64,000 nucleotides of DNA from 20CM-2-55-15 sp963738025. GTDB lineage: Bacteria > Acidobacteriota > Terriglobia > 20CM-2-55-15. Shown here piece after piece: positions 35,006-44,099 of the stretch. Positions within the stretch are counted from its first letter, which is position 1. Every line of letters begins with the position of its first letter. The stretch is from the NCBI GenBank assembly GCA_963738025.1, contig CAVTWA010000067.1, positions 62,001 through 126,000 of the forward strand, read 5' to 3'. The translations under genes were made by a program, and so were the position numbers. The notes under the pieces were generated by a model. It was not told the origin of the DNA and did not search any database. It saw nothing but the letters and a program-made list of their open reading frames with translations.

Positions 35006-35176
35006 TTTTTTCCTAATTCAATTTTGTAAGGAACATCGTGGGCTGGGCAGGAAAGAATCAAAAAGCAGAATCAACTCCCCGGACAGTGACAAGAAGCTCC
35101 TAGGTCCATAAAACAACGGCAGCAAATCGCCGTTGCGGTTACGCCAAAATTTTATCACGGGGACCGTGACAAGTTG

Positions 35177-35779
35177 TCATTTTTCTTTGCCCGATGAGAG
35201 AAACCCTTTGGCCACTGCATCATCCAGAAGAGAGCGGGCGCATTCCCAAAGTGTCGCCGACCCTGTTGCCATCGAAGCGTTCCCCTCGATGACCCGCTCG
35301 GCGGTGATTCCATGCTCCGCCCAGGAGCGACCATGCGTGTGGTAGTTGTGAAGCTGCGGCATGAACCGATCCAACGCCAGAGCAAACCGTGCGTCTGCCG
35401 TTTCGCCAGCATCGAACTCCTCCCAGAGTTCCCTCAGTTCCTGTCCCTGATCCGGAGGCAATATTCCGAAAAGGCGGTCTGCAGCAGCGTGCTCGCGCTC
35501 CGCTTTATCCAGGGCCCCGGCGGTGTCGTAGAAATAAGTGTCTCCCGCGTCGATTTCGACGATGTCGTGTATGAGTACCATCTTCACGACTCGCGCTACA
35601 TCCACCGGCTCGTTCGCGTGCTCCGCAAGCAAAATGGCCATGATCGCAAGATGCCAGCTGTGCTCCGCCGTATTTTCGGACCGATTCTGGTGAATCAGGT
35701 AGGTTCGCCGCAGGATGGTTTTGAGCTTGTCGACTTCCAGAATAAACTGAATCTGCCGTTCGAATCGGTTTGCGTCCAT
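35177..35779 (-). CDS. HD-domain phosphohydrolase (YfbR/HDDC2-like 5'-nucleotidase)
   Basis: A 200-residue HD-superfamily enzyme. The metal site appears as TAEHSWHLAIMA, VLIHDIVEIDAGD and a late ALDRFMP (conserved D in the YfbR/HDDC2 group). Family members dephosphorylate deoxyribonucleoside 5'-monophosphates, contributing to nucleotide pool control. The start ATG at 35779 has no ribosome binding site, but TAAACT lies 6 nt upstream. It precedes no other gene in an operon; the neighbouring secreted-protein gene lies upstream on the same strand with a 20-bp gap. Confidence 0.85.
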   Translation of the reverse strand: MDANRFERQIQFILEVDKLKTILRRTYLIHQNRSENTAEHSWHLAIMAILLAEHANEPVDVARVVKMVLIHDIVEIDAGDTYFYDTAGALDKAEREHAAADRLFGILPPDQGQELRELWEEFDAGETADARFALALDRFMPQLHNYHTHGRSWAEHGITAERVIEGNASMATGSATLWECARSLLDDAVAKGFLSSGKEK

Positions 35780-35785
35780 AGTCGC

Positions 35786-35791
35786 AGTTTA
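35786..35791 (-). promoter_or_regulatory. Candidate -10 box for leaderless HD-domain gene
   Basis: Minus-strand TAAACT ends 6 nt before the ATG at 35779. It lies inside the 20-bp gap after the upstream gene, so read-through from that gene is equally possible. Confidence 0.25.
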
Positions 35792-35799
35792 GCGTAGGA

Positions 35800-37359
35800 T
35801 CATCGTCTTGAGTTGCCCCCAGGCGACCATGGAGTATTTCCGATGTCCTTGATAAAGCGCTGCAGTGCCCGCTCAAACGGCTTGTCTTTGATGGCGGCCT
35901 GGCTATGCTCGGGCAATTCTGTCCACGGAAACGGGACGATGACATGCGGCCGGAAATCGTACAGCAGCCGGAGTTGTTCTGAATAGTAGCTGAGATCGTT
36001 GCTAGGCTGGACGCTCGGCAGCAGCGGAGCTGACGGGTTATATTCGAGGACGGCCCAGTTGGCGCTTCGTTCCCGCAGTTGGGACAGCAGTGGTTTGGTC
36101 ACGGTGCGAAGGTGCCGCTTGCCATCGAAAACGTTGTAAGCGGTGACGCCCGGTGAGCCGAACGGCGCGGCGAATGCCGTGTCCAGGGAACTTGCCGAGG
36201 TATAGACACGAACGTTATCGGCTTGTTCGAAAAGGAACTCGGCGGGAATTTGGTGCGAGTAAAAGCGGTCGGCCGGAATGGAAAAGCCATTCGTTTTTCC
36301 CGATGGCGTTGTGGTTATCCACTGCGCAAAATCATGAACATAATTGCCGATCATGCGCCGGCGAAATGCCAGCCAGGCGTTCCAGAGCGGATCGCCGGGA
36401 TTTGGTGATCTTGGCGCGTCGAAACCACCATCCTTAAAGTAAGGTCCTGACGCCGGCAATTTGGCTCGAAGCGCAACGTAAGAAGCGAACGGGATGGGAC
36501 CGCTGTCATTAAAATATTCAAGTTCCCAGGTGGAAAAGTGCCGTTGATAGTCGCCGTTGAATGTGTGGCCGTCACCGTCGTCGTCGGAGTCGGGCGTCCG
36601 ATCCCCCAGATATTTAGAGAAACGCAGCCAATCCCGGAACTCCGCAACCGCAAAGGGACTGTAGTCCGTGTACAGCAACTCTGTTGTTTTACGGCCGACC
36701 GCGCCATCACCTAAATTTCGTTCCCATGTCAGTTCGACTTCCCCGTCGCCACTGATACTGACGAGTGTGCCAGGTGCAGCCGCCATCGTATCGGCGAGAT
36801 GCCTGGCAATGATACGGACGCTTTCCTCCATCCTGCTGTGTAAATCGGTCGCGTAGCGTGAAGGAGTCACCCAGATTGAATGAGGAATGACGACAGGATC
36901 CTTCAGATCTTCGGGAGGCCCAATCCAGCCGTCAGCAAACCACTGGGCGTTCCTGACGTCCTGTTGAATCGCGATCTCCCGCAGCCGATTCCAGCCATGA
37001 AAGAAACCGGATACCAGCGCGATATGCGTGACAAGCCCGTTCGTTGCTGCCCGGTTTACCAGCAGGTCCGCTTCGCGCCGCGTTGGCTCGAGCATGGATT
37101 CCTCGATCGGCCTGTCGAGCTTGAGTTCTCCTTCGTAATTGAACGAAAGAAATGCGGCGAATCCCAGCAGCACATGCGGAGCCTCTCCCAGACGCTGCCG
37201 TAGTTCTCGGGCTTCCGAAGCGAATTTGTCGTCCGACACCTTCGCGTATTCAATGTAAAGGGGAGCAATCACGGTGGAATCGTTATAAGAAGGCTTCGGC
37301 GCCTCGGCTATTGCCGGCAGTGCTGCCAGCAACAGGATGAGAATAGGTGCCAGGCGCAT
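35800..37359 (-). CDS. Secreted protein, possibly a glycoside-hydrolase-like TIM barrel
   Basis: A 519-residue protein with a clean signal peptide (MRLAPILILLLAALPAIAEA). I do not recognise the family with confidence. The order of features (ISGDGEVELTWER, then YTDYSPFAVAEFRDWLRF, later a long loop) resembles the fold of GH42-like beta-galactosidases, where a similar 'FSPEALAAFRDWL' phrase occurs. An Asp-rich DSDDDGDGHTFNGD loop could bind calcium. Activity is not assigned. TATACT lies 7 nt before the ATG with no ribosome binding site. It is followed by the HD-domain gene after 20 bp. Confidence 0.6.
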   Translation of the reverse strand: MRLAPILILLLAALPAIAEAPKPSYNDSTVIAPLYIEYAKVSDDKFASEARELRQRLGEAPHVLLGFAAFLSFNYEGELKLDRPIEESMLEPTRREADLLVNRAATNGLVTHIALVSGFFHGWNRLREIAIQQDVRNAQWFADGWIGPPEDLKDPVVIPHSIWVTPSRYATDLHSRMEESVRIIARHLADTMAAAPGTLVSISGDGEVELTWERNLGDGAVGRKTTELLYTDYSPFAVAEFRDWLRFSKYLGDRTPDSDDDGDGHTFNGDYQRHFSTWELEYFNDSGPIPFASYVALRAKLPASGPYFKDGGFDAPRSPNPGDPLWNAWLAFRRRMIGNYVHDFAQWITTTPSGKTNGFSIPADRFYSHQIPAEFLFEQADNVRVYTSASSLDTAFAAPFGSPGVTAYNVFDGKRHLRTVTKPLLSQLRERSANWAVLEYNPSAPLLPSVQPSNDLSYYSEQLRLLYDFRPHVIVPFPWTELPEHSQAAIKDKPFERALQRFIKDIGNTPWSPGGNSRR

Positions 37360-37366
37360 GGGTGAG

Positions 37367-37372
37367 AGTATA
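37367..37372 (-). promoter_or_regulatory. Candidate -10 box for leaderless secreted-protein gene
   Basis: Minus-strand TATACT ends 7 nt before the ATG at 37359; no Shine-Dalgarno sequence. Confidence 0.4.
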
Positions 37373-37491
37373 TGTGCTGAAGCGCCGCGTCACAGCCAGA
37401 TTGTCATCGAGTAGAGAATTGGCGGCAGCAGAATGCTGCTACTGAGGCGGACAGCAGATCTTGGGATGGTGCCCGACGGCGCGCTTCGGAA

Positions 37492-37497
37492 TATAAT
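37492..37497 (+). promoter_or_regulatory. Consensus -10 box upstream of membrane glycosyltransferase gene
   Basis: TATAAT, 13 nt before the ATG at 37511, implying a leader of only a few nucleotides. No -35 with standard spacing is evident. Confidence 0.4.
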
Positions 37498-37510
37498 TCG
37501 GCTTGATTTC

Positions 37511-38794
37511 ATGACCTCCAGAGTTCGATTTGTTCCATTCTTGTGCATTGCTGCACTGTTAATCTCGACCTACCGCCTGTACACGTCTGCCTTTTTCTGG
37601 ATCGACGATTTTAATAACCTGTTCTGGGTGCAGCGGCAAAGCGCTTCAGCAATGTTGTGGGACGTGATCAATCCTGCATCGAAATTTTTCCGCCCGACCG
37701 GCATGTTGTTTTATTGGGTGCTGCTTCATCTGTTCGGCCTCGATGAACGCGCCTATCACGTCGTGGCGTGGTTACTGCACGCCACGAATACGGCACTCGT
37801 TTACGTCATTTTGAAACGAATCACAGCTTCGCGAGCAGGAGCTGCGATTGGCGCCATGTTCTACGCCTGCGAAGCTGCTTTTGTCGATCTTTATTGGAGC
37901 TTTGGAACAATTTTCGAACTCGTCTGCGCTCTCGCGATGCTCACCGGCATTCTATTGTGGAACACGGAAGACCGGTCATGGAGGCAGGCACTCTTGTGTT
38001 TGTTCGTGTTTGCATTTGCGCTGAAGGCAAAAGAAATGGCCATTACACTGCCGGCCTTATGGTTGGTGTCTGACCTGACACTGCGAAACAAACTAACGGC
38101 GAAGAACCTGCTTCAATTGGTCCCCGCGACTGTGCTTGGCGTGTTCTACGGATTGATGAAGGTGACGGAAATGCGAGGCGGCTCTCCCGCCGATCCGTAT
38201 TATATGGACATTCGGTCAATGACCCTGGGGCGAGGCTTCGGGGGCTACTTCAATCTCCTCTTTAATACCGACATCCGCTGGCAGATCTGGGCAATTGGGT
38301 TTGTCTCACTGTTGCTGGTATTCGTCTTCCTGAAAATGCGGCCGGCAATTTTCTTCCAGGCCTATACCTTCATCAGTTTTCTTCCACTGATCTTCCTGGT
38401 CAACCACCGTGAAGCCTTTTACTGGTACCTTCCGATCTTTGGCCTGTGCGGGCTCGCTGCGTTGCTGGTGAAGTCGTTTGTTGCGATCGTTGAACCCAGA
38501 CTGCCACGCGGTTTTGTGCCACTCGGCGCAACTGCCGTTTTTGCGCTCCTTTGCTGGGGAACTTACGTCCTTCAGCGGGATCAAACCGTCGAACGCAGGC
38601 AATGGCAGCAACACATTGCAGCAGAATATCGCGCGTTCGTTGCTTCCGTTCAGGCCATGCCACAGCCTGCCCCGAATGGAACGATAGTGTTCGAATCGCA
38701 TCCGGAATATTTCGATTCGGATGTCCTGCGATATGCATCATCGGTCGCCCTGCGGCGCACCGATATCGATGCGAAGCTGGTGTCTCCGCAATAA
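37511..38794 (+). CDS. Polytopic membrane protein, GT39/GT-C-like glycosyltransferase
   Basis: A 427-residue protein with about ten hydrophobic helices and a short C-terminal soluble part. The first extracytoplasmic loop carries FFWIDDFNNLFWVQR; acidic residues in this loop are the catalytic signature of GT-C enzymes using polyprenyl-phosphate sugars. The loop TGMLFYWVLLHLFGLDERAYH is also typical of this class. The start MTSRVRF is taken because upstream codons are non-native. It converges on the YfhO-like gene; a family B repeat lies between them. Confidence 0.7.
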   Translation: MTSRVRFVPFLCIAALLISTYRLYTSAFFWIDDFNNLFWVQRQSASAMLWDVINPASKFFRPTGMLFYWVLLHLFGLDERAYHVVAWLLHATNTALVYVILKRITASRAGAAIGAMFYACEAAFVDLYWSFGTIFELVCALAMLTGILLWNTEDRSWRQALLCLFVFAFALKAKEMAITLPALWLVSDLTLRNKLTAKNLLQLVPATVLGVFYGLMKVTEMRGGSPADPYYMDIRSMTLGRGFGGYFNLLFNTDIRWQIWAIGFVSLLLVFVFLKMRPAIFFQAYTFISFLPLIFLVNHREAFYWYLPIFGLCGLAALLVKSFVAIVEPRLPRGFVPLGATAVFALLCWGTYVLQRDQTVERRQWQQHIAAEYRAFVASVQAMPQPAPNGTIVFESHPEYFDSDVLRYASSVALRRTDIDAKLVSPQ

Positions 38795-38956
38795 CCGCAG
38801 CTCAAACTGCACGTCTATGCTCAGCAAATCGACCCAATTTCCAAGGACAATTCTCAATTTTTATCCGAAGGTTGATTTATTCACAGCTTCTATGAGCATA
38901 CGTGTCCAAGGCAGAATGATGGGGAGCCGCAAAGTGACGCCCGTAAAGATTTTGAA

Positions 38957-39043
38957 TGTAGTGGATATGACGTAAACCTGGTTTTTGGCTGTAACACTGG
39001 TGGACCAGTCCCCGCCTAAGTTAGGCGGGGACTGTGCTCACCG
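38957..39043 (-). repeat. Dispersed palindromic element, family B copy 3 (inverted, partial)
   Basis: Reverse-complement orientation of the family B right half: the core palindrome, AAACCAGGTTTACG-like sequence and a final ATCCACTACA. It overlaps the stop codon of the adjacent YfhO-like gene (39038-39040), whose TGA belongs to the repeat. Confidence 0.75.
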
Positions 39044-41245
39044 TTTCAATGAGGCATTGCGGCTAGCGAAGCCTAAAACGACAGTTACGGCCGTCGCCGC
39101 AAGGGTAAGCGCAAATCCAAATCGAACCGATCGCGGGCGATAATCGAGTTTTACAAGTGAATCACCCTTGGGAACAGATATTCCACGGAGCACGCCGTCC
39201 ACGCGGTAAATCGGCGCACGGAGACCGTTGACCGTCGCTTCCCAGCCCGGATAAAACACTTCACCTACAACAAGGAGACCACGCCCTGCGGAATGGATCC
39301 GGAACTCCATCGACGTGGCTTCATTCCGTACTGCGGCGGCCACATCGTGAGAATCAGTGCCTGGATCCATGGGCTCCTGCGGAGTGCGGTCCAGAATTGC
39401 TGTGCGCTGCGGGTCGAAATGCGAATCAGACAAGCGTCTCAAGGGACGTTCCTTGGATGGATCGATCTGAACATCATGCACAACCCAGGCGCGATCACCA
39501 TAACTGCGGTTCTCGAAAACGCGCCATTCCCCCTCGGAAAAAACGGGCACCCTGCCCGGCAGATCCGATCGACTGAGGGTGTAGCGAACATTGAACAATC
39601 CCGGCATCTGAGGATGCCCGAGGTATGCAAAATAGTCCGTCAGCATCGTGGCCGACATCCCGCCAGTCGTTGGAATTCCGTAGGAATTGCCGATGTTCGG
39701 CGGATTGATCGCATCGAACTGGATGCGAAACAAACCCTGCTGTGCGCGAAAAAACTCGGCCAGCTTTCGGGTCTCGACCAGCTCGGCCATATGGTCCTGC
39801 TTCGCGGCAGCCATCGTTACTTTGTTTCGGACCGGATAATTGAACACGTACAGATCCCAAAGGATCAAAAAGACCAGTGCACCTTTCAAGGTCGCCGGGC
39901 GGTAATCCCGATACAGCAACTCGAATACGACATACGCCGCCGCGATAAACACGAAAGACATGAACAAAGAATCGTCGACCGCTATCGTCGTCTGGACGGA
40001 GCCGGCGAGAAGGATCGCAGCGAGAAGCACCACCAGCCAGCGCAGGCAGCGAACGAATGCGCCGAAGAAATGATCCTTGGGAGCAAGTGCTTCGAATAGC
40101 TCGCCGGCTCCGAAGCCCGCCAGAATTGCGCAGGCGAAATGAGTCAGAAGGATGAAGCGGCCGGCTTCGCGCGCAACGTCGAGCCCCGGCAGCAAATACA
40201 ACAGGCCGTGCAGAAATGAAAACTCGCCCCAGCTGTACAGGTACGAGAGAGCCGCCACGGCGACGAGATATTTCACCCATTTGTTTTGCCATCCGCGCCA
40301 CGCTCCGACGATCGAAAGAAGAAAAGGCAAAACGCCGAAATAGTTGGTCGGCAGTTCATCTCCAGGACTGGCACCGGCAAACAAAAACGTAAAGAGCGAG
40401 CGAGGCGAAAACCGCGCCTGAGTGCCAAGAAATGCATAGGGCACTTTGTTGTGAAACCCTATCGGGGAGTCCCCTCCAACCCAGCGATATGACAGCGGCC
40501 CGTATTCCATCGACGGCAACATTTGCACGGCGCCGAAGAGAAACGCCATCAGCGCTACCAGTGCCGCCAAGCCGAAGACCCGCAGGCGCCGAGGCTCGTT
40601 CCTGTAGATGACCGCCGCCATTGTTGCGATCACGATTCCACTCATGATCGTCATATGAATTCCGCCGGCGAGGACCGTCATACCCAGCGAGATGCCGGAC
40701 AAGGAGGCAAAAAATGCAGCCCTTTTGGGCCGATCCTCCCCGGTCGACTTGAGGAAGAAGTAGACGATCAAGGGCAGCCAGATCCCCGAATCCAATGTGT
40801 GCGGATGCAGCGTGTTTGCAAGATAACCGCCGAGCGCGAAGGTGATGCCGGCTACGGCCGAGCCGAAACTCGAGATCCGCAGATGCCGGGCCAGGACGAA
40901 CATAAAAATGGCAGCCAGCAAATGTGTCAGAACATAAAACGCGCTATAGATGCGCTCCGGCACCATGCCGTTCGAATCGAGAGGGAGAATGTATACAAGG
41001 AATTTCAGGGGATAGAACAGGCCCGTCTGCATCTCGCCGATAAACGTATTGCCTGAGAAACGAAATGGGTCCCAGATCGGAAGAATTCCTTTGTGGATTG
41101 AACTGGCCGCGAAATTGAACCACGAATAGCTCTGCGTGACCGGCTCCCAATCCCACAGAACGCTGAACTGCTTCGTGAAAACCAACTTCCAATAGAACAG
41201 CACGACGATGACGACCAGAAGCAGAATCCATCGAAGCGCTCGCAT
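39038..41245 (-). CDS. YfhO-family membrane protein
   Basis: A 735-residue polytopic protein with roughly 12-14 TM helices across residues 1-450 and a soluble C-terminal domain. The N-terminal MRALRWILLLVVIVVLFYW, the extracytoplasmic QSYSWFNFAASSIHKG and DPFRFSGNTFIGEM fit the YfhO group of GT-C-like enzymes that modify cell-envelope polymers such as lipoteichoic acids. The C-terminal part (FYPGWEATVNG, then VDGVLRGISVPKG) is the beta domain common to these proteins. The start is supported by TACAAT 8 nt upstream. No envelope genes are linked. Confidence 0.75.
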   Translation of the reverse strand: MRALRWILLLVVIVVLFYWKLVFTKQFSVLWDWEPVTQSYSWFNFAASSIHKGILPIWDPFRFSGNTFIGEMQTGLFYPLKFLVYILPLDSNGMVPERIYSAFYVLTHLLAAIFMFVLARHLRISSFGSAVAGITFALGGYLANTLHPHTLDSGIWLPLIVYFFLKSTGEDRPKRAAFFASLSGISLGMTVLAGGIHMTIMSGIVIATMAAVIYRNEPRRLRVFGLAALVALMAFLFGAVQMLPSMEYGPLSYRWVGGDSPIGFHNKVPYAFLGTQARFSPRSLFTFLFAGASPGDELPTNYFGVLPFLLSIVGAWRGWQNKWVKYLVAVAALSYLYSWGEFSFLHGLLYLLPGLDVAREAGRFILLTHFACAILAGFGAGELFEALAPKDHFFGAFVRCLRWLVVLLAAILLAGSVQTTIAVDDSLFMSFVFIAAAYVVFELLYRDYRPATLKGALVFLILWDLYVFNYPVRNKVTMAAAKQDHMAELVETRKLAEFFRAQQGLFRIQFDAINPPNIGNSYGIPTTGGMSATMLTDYFAYLGHPQMPGLFNVRYTLSRSDLPGRVPVFSEGEWRVFENRSYGDRAWVVHDVQIDPSKERPLRRLSDSHFDPQRTAILDRTPQEPMDPGTDSHDVAAAVRNEATSMEFRIHSAGRGLLVVGEVFYPGWEATVNGLRAPIYRVDGVLRGISVPKGDSLVKLDYRPRSVRFGFALTLAATAVTVVLGFASRNASLKR

Positions 41246-41253
41246 GGCGAGCG

Positions 41254-41259
41254 ATTGTA
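41254..41259 (-). promoter_or_regulatory. Candidate -10 box for leaderless YfhO-like gene
   Basis: Minus-strand TACAAT ends 8 nt before the ATG at 41245; no Shine-Dalgarno sequence. Confidence 0.35.
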
Positions 41260-41405
41260 CCCGAAAATTGGCGAGTGGAGGCATGAGGCGGCCGAATGCC
41301 GGGATTCTTCATTTCCTCATTTGGATTTCTGAACTGAACGCGCGAATCATCCTCTCTGCCCCAGGCGGACAGGATGATCTTTTTCTTTTGAAGGACACGA
41401 GTGCA

Positions 41406-41436
41406 CGGATTGAGCGGGTTTCTTCCGCTCAATCCG
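41406..41436. repeat. Short degenerate family A palindrome
   Basis: CGGATTGAGCGG and CCGCTCAATCCG are perfect 12-bp arms around a 7-nt loop, sharing the GGATTGA core of family A. It ends 8 bp before the stop of the histone-like gene. Confidence 0.55.
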
Positions 41437-41444
41437 TTGCCTGA

Positions 41445-41867
41445 CTAACGCTTGCGCGCGGCTTTCTTCTTTTTGGGCGCGGGACTCGCTTTCTTTTTGG
41501 CGGTTTTCTTTTTGGGGGTTGTGCTTCTGGCGGCCGGTTTGCGAGCCGGTTTAGCGGTTTTCTTCTTTTTCGCCGCCGGCTTTGCCGTGGGCTTCGGCTT
41601 GGGCTTCGGCTTAGCGGCAGTCTTCTTTTTCGCGGTAGTTTTTTTCTTCGCGGGGGTTTTTCGTTTCGCGGGGGCGGGCCGTGAAGGAGGCGCGGGCGTC
41701 TCGTCCACGTCGATTTCTACGGCATAGACGTCCACTTCCACCTCTTCAGATTCCTGGACCGGGGACTCTGAGACATCGTCGACCATCACTTCGGAAGAAT
41801 CGTCTTGCTCAGCGTCCATCTCATCCGACGAGTCCAGGATGTCATCGAAATCATCTTCCCTGCTCAT
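41445..41867 (-). CDS. Histone H1-like polyampholyte: acidic N-terminus, Lys/Ala/Pro-rich C-terminus
   Basis: A 140-residue low-complexity protein in two halves. Residues 1-60 are rich in Asp/Glu/Ser (DDFDDILDSSDEMDAEQDDS), and residues 65-140 are a Lys/Ala/Pro tail of KKKTAAKP and KKKKTAKPAR-like repeats resembling eukaryotic histone H1 and bacterial Hc1/AlgP proteins. The ATG is supported by AAGGAG 6 nt upstream. A DNA- or RNA-binding chromatin role is likely for the basic half. The acidic half may self-mask it or recruit partners. Confidence 0.75.
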   Translation of the reverse strand: MSREDDFDDILDSSDEMDAEQDDSSEVMVDDVSESPVQESEEVEVDVYAVEIDVDETPAPPSRPAPAKRKTPAKKKTTAKKKTAAKPKPKPKPTAKPAAKKKKTAKPARKPAARSTTPKKKTAKKKASPAPKKKKAARKR

Positions 41868-41972
41868 GCTGATCTCCTTGTGAGGAAGGCCGCTCTTCAT
41901 CCGGCCTCGTTCTTTCGCGAGACATGATACACGATAGCTGCTCTGCGGAATACGACGTGCTTGACCGGAGAT

Positions 41973-43034
41973 GTGACCACGTCAGTAAGGATCTTCGAGG
42001 AATTCGGCGCGATCGACGATGAAGCGAAGCGCTGGAGGCTGCTTTCTGAGGATACCAACAGCCCGATGCACCAATATGCCTGGGTAAAGGCTTGTAGCGA
42101 TGCATTTGCGGGCAAACTTCATCTGATTGTTGTCGGTAACGACCAACCCGGCGCGCTTGGTCCATTCATCGTCCGTGGCCGGCGGCTGCACCGGCTGGAA
42201 TGTCTGGGTGTGGACGAACTATACGAGCCGACCGACTTCCCTCATTCCGATCCGGCTTCCCTTACGTGCCTTGTCAATACACTAGTGGAATCGCGACGCC
42301 CTCTGCTGCTCCGGCGTATTCTCGCAGATTCCCCCGTACTCACCGCCCTGCGCAGCGCCTTTCGCTGGCGCGGCGTCTTAATGACCCGGCCGGTAACGGG
42401 TTATCCCTGGATCGAGCTGGACTCCTCCTGGCTCGAGCCGGAAAAGAAGCTGAGTTCCAGCCGACGCTCCAGCCTCCGACGGTCTCTGCGGAAGGCCGAG
42501 GAAATCGGAACAGTCAGGTACGAGATCCTGTCCCCCACACCGCAGGAGTTGCCATCGCTGTTGACCGAGAGTCTTCAGGTGGAGGCGGCGAGCTGGAAAG
42601 GGCGCAGCGGCTCCGCATTGCTGAGCGATACGGACCGCCGGAGATTCTTTGAAAGGTACACCGCGATAGCGTGCGAACGCGGAATACTGCGTCTCTGCTT
42701 TGTCCGCATCGGAGGCCATGCCGCCGCCACTCAGATCGCCGTCGAATGCGGAGAGGGTTTCTGGCTATTGAAGGTCGGCTATGACGAAACGTTCGCGCGC
42801 TGTTCGCCTGGAAATCTCCTGATGCTTGAAACGCTGAAATACGCAGCGTCGCGCGGTTTGCGTACATATGAATTCCTCGGCTCCGCCGAACCATGGACTG
42901 AAATCTGGACCGACCGCCTCCGCCCATGCGTTGCGGTGTGGGCCTACCCTAACAACCCGCGAGGCATGGCGGCATTCACGTGGGACGCTCTGAGATTCGG
43001 ATGGGAACGGCTGAATCGGCACTTCAATCACTGA
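41973..43034 (+). CDS. FemAB/CelD-like GNAT acyltransferase
   Basis: About 353 residues with the GNAT-type fold of the CelD/BcsL-like, FemAB-related family. Hallmarks are STTRRSSL-type Arg/Ser-rich segments (SSSRRSSLRRSLRKAEEIG), then a C-terminal half with FVRIGGHAAATQIAVE, FWLLKVGYDETFARCSPGNLL and the final EFLGSAEPW. Members often build cell-surface polymers or peptidoglycan cross-links. The start is uncertain: GTG at 41973 lies close to GGAG, and a TTG lies 12 nt upstream. The proline dehydrogenase gene starts inside its last 12 codons, so the two are translationally coupled. Confidence 0.75.
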   Translation: MTTSVRIFEEFGAIDDEAKRWRLLSEDTNSPMHQYAWVKACSDAFAGKLHLIVVGNDQPGALGPFIVRGRRLHRLECLGVDELYEPTDFPHSDPASLTCLVNTLVESRRPLLLRRILADSPVLTALRSAFRWRGVLMTRPVTGYPWIELDSSWLEPEKKLSSSRRSSLRRSLRKAEEIGTVRYEILSPTPQELPSLLTESLQVEAASWKGRSGSALLSDTDRRRFFERYTAIACERGILRLCFVRIGGHAAATQIAVECGEGFWLLKVGYDETFARCSPGNLLMLETLKYAASRGLRTYEFLGSAEPWTEIWTDRLRPCVAVWAYPNNPRGMAAFTWDALRFGWERLNRHFNH

Positions 43035-43831
43035 TCCGGCGCGCAGCTCGCGTCTATACGGCCGGGCCGGCGATCAAGGATGCGCAGGCAGCATGCGAAC
43101 GCCTGGCGCGTAACGGCATCGCGAGTACCGTCTGTTACTGGGACGTGTACGCGGATCAACCTGTCTCGATCACACAGGCATATGTCGGCGTTCTCCGCGC
43201 CACATCGGCCGTGGCATCCGATTGCTATCTTTCCATCAAAGCTCCCGCGCTGAAATTCGATATGGATCTTGTTAAGAGAGTCCTCGCTGAAGCACGCTCC
43301 TTAAACGCAATTGTCCACTTCGATGCGATGGGTCCCGAAACCATCGATCGAACGTTTTCGCTCATTGAACAGGCTCACAATATCTATCCAAGCCTGGGTT
43401 GTACCCTTCCCGGACGCTGGAAACGGAGCTTGAAGGATGCCGAAAAAGCTCTCGAACTCGGCCTCCGGGTACGGGTCGTAAAGGGCGAGTGGGCGGGTAT
43501 CGGCGACGATGAAACCGATCCTCGCGAGGGATTCCTGAACGTCGTGGACACGATATCCGGACGTGCCGTGCACGTCGCGGTAGCGACGCACAATCCCAGC
43601 ATCGCCCGGTTCTCTTTAAGAAGGTTGCGGAATGCAGGTACCCCCTGCGAACTGGAACTTCTTTATGGGCTGCCGCAACAACCGCTGCTCAAAATCGCCC
43701 GTGACTTTGGAGTCCGTGCCCGGATGTACGTTCCGCACGGTCATGCCGGACTTCCCTACCGCTTGAAAAACGCCCTCCGGAATCCCCGGATCGTCGGCTG
43801 GTTCCTGCATGATCTCTGGCGCTCCCGATAA
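43001..43831 (+). CDS. Proline dehydrogenase family protein
   Basis: A 276-residue flavin-dependent TIM-barrel enzyme that oxidises proline to pyrroline-5-carboxylate. Recognisable segments are the RVRVVKGEW motif (strand 4 region), VAVATHN, the LELLYGLP-like strand, then ARMYVPHG and GLPYRLKN, all in PRODH order. It lacks the fused P5C dehydrogenase of PutA. It overlaps the acyltransferase by 34 bp, which is unusual for a catabolic gene and may point to a biosynthetic or modification role. The start is MGTAESALQSL. Confidence 0.78.
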   Translation: MGTAESALQSLIRRAARVYTAGPAIKDAQAACERLARNGIASTVCYWDVYADQPVSITQAYVGVLRATSAVASDCYLSIKAPALKFDMDLVKRVLAEARSLNAIVHFDAMGPETIDRTFSLIEQAHNIYPSLGCTLPGRWKRSLKDAEKALELGLRVRVVKGEWAGIGDDETDPREGFLNVVDTISGRAVHVAVATHNPSIARFSLRRLRNAGTPCELELLYGLPQQPLLKIARDFGVRARMYVPHGHAGLPYRLKNALRNPRIVGWFLHDLWRSR

Positions 43832-44099
43832 CTCTTGGCGATCCGGAATCGTCTGACCCCTTGTCGTTGATTCGGCCGTCTAACCGTCCAGATGGCCTTG
43901 CCGGAGAAACTCGGTGATTTCCGCCTTCTCACGACCTTGGACATGGCGCCCCTCCCCCTCCACCGGCGCCTGCCCTGAGCCCGACGGCGCAGCGCGCGAG
44001 ACATGATGCGCAAAAGCCGATCGCTCAAGGCGTTCCGGCCGCGGTTCGGCAGCCGCCACCGGTCCAGGAAAAACCTCTCGTCACCCCGCCAGCAGCGCC

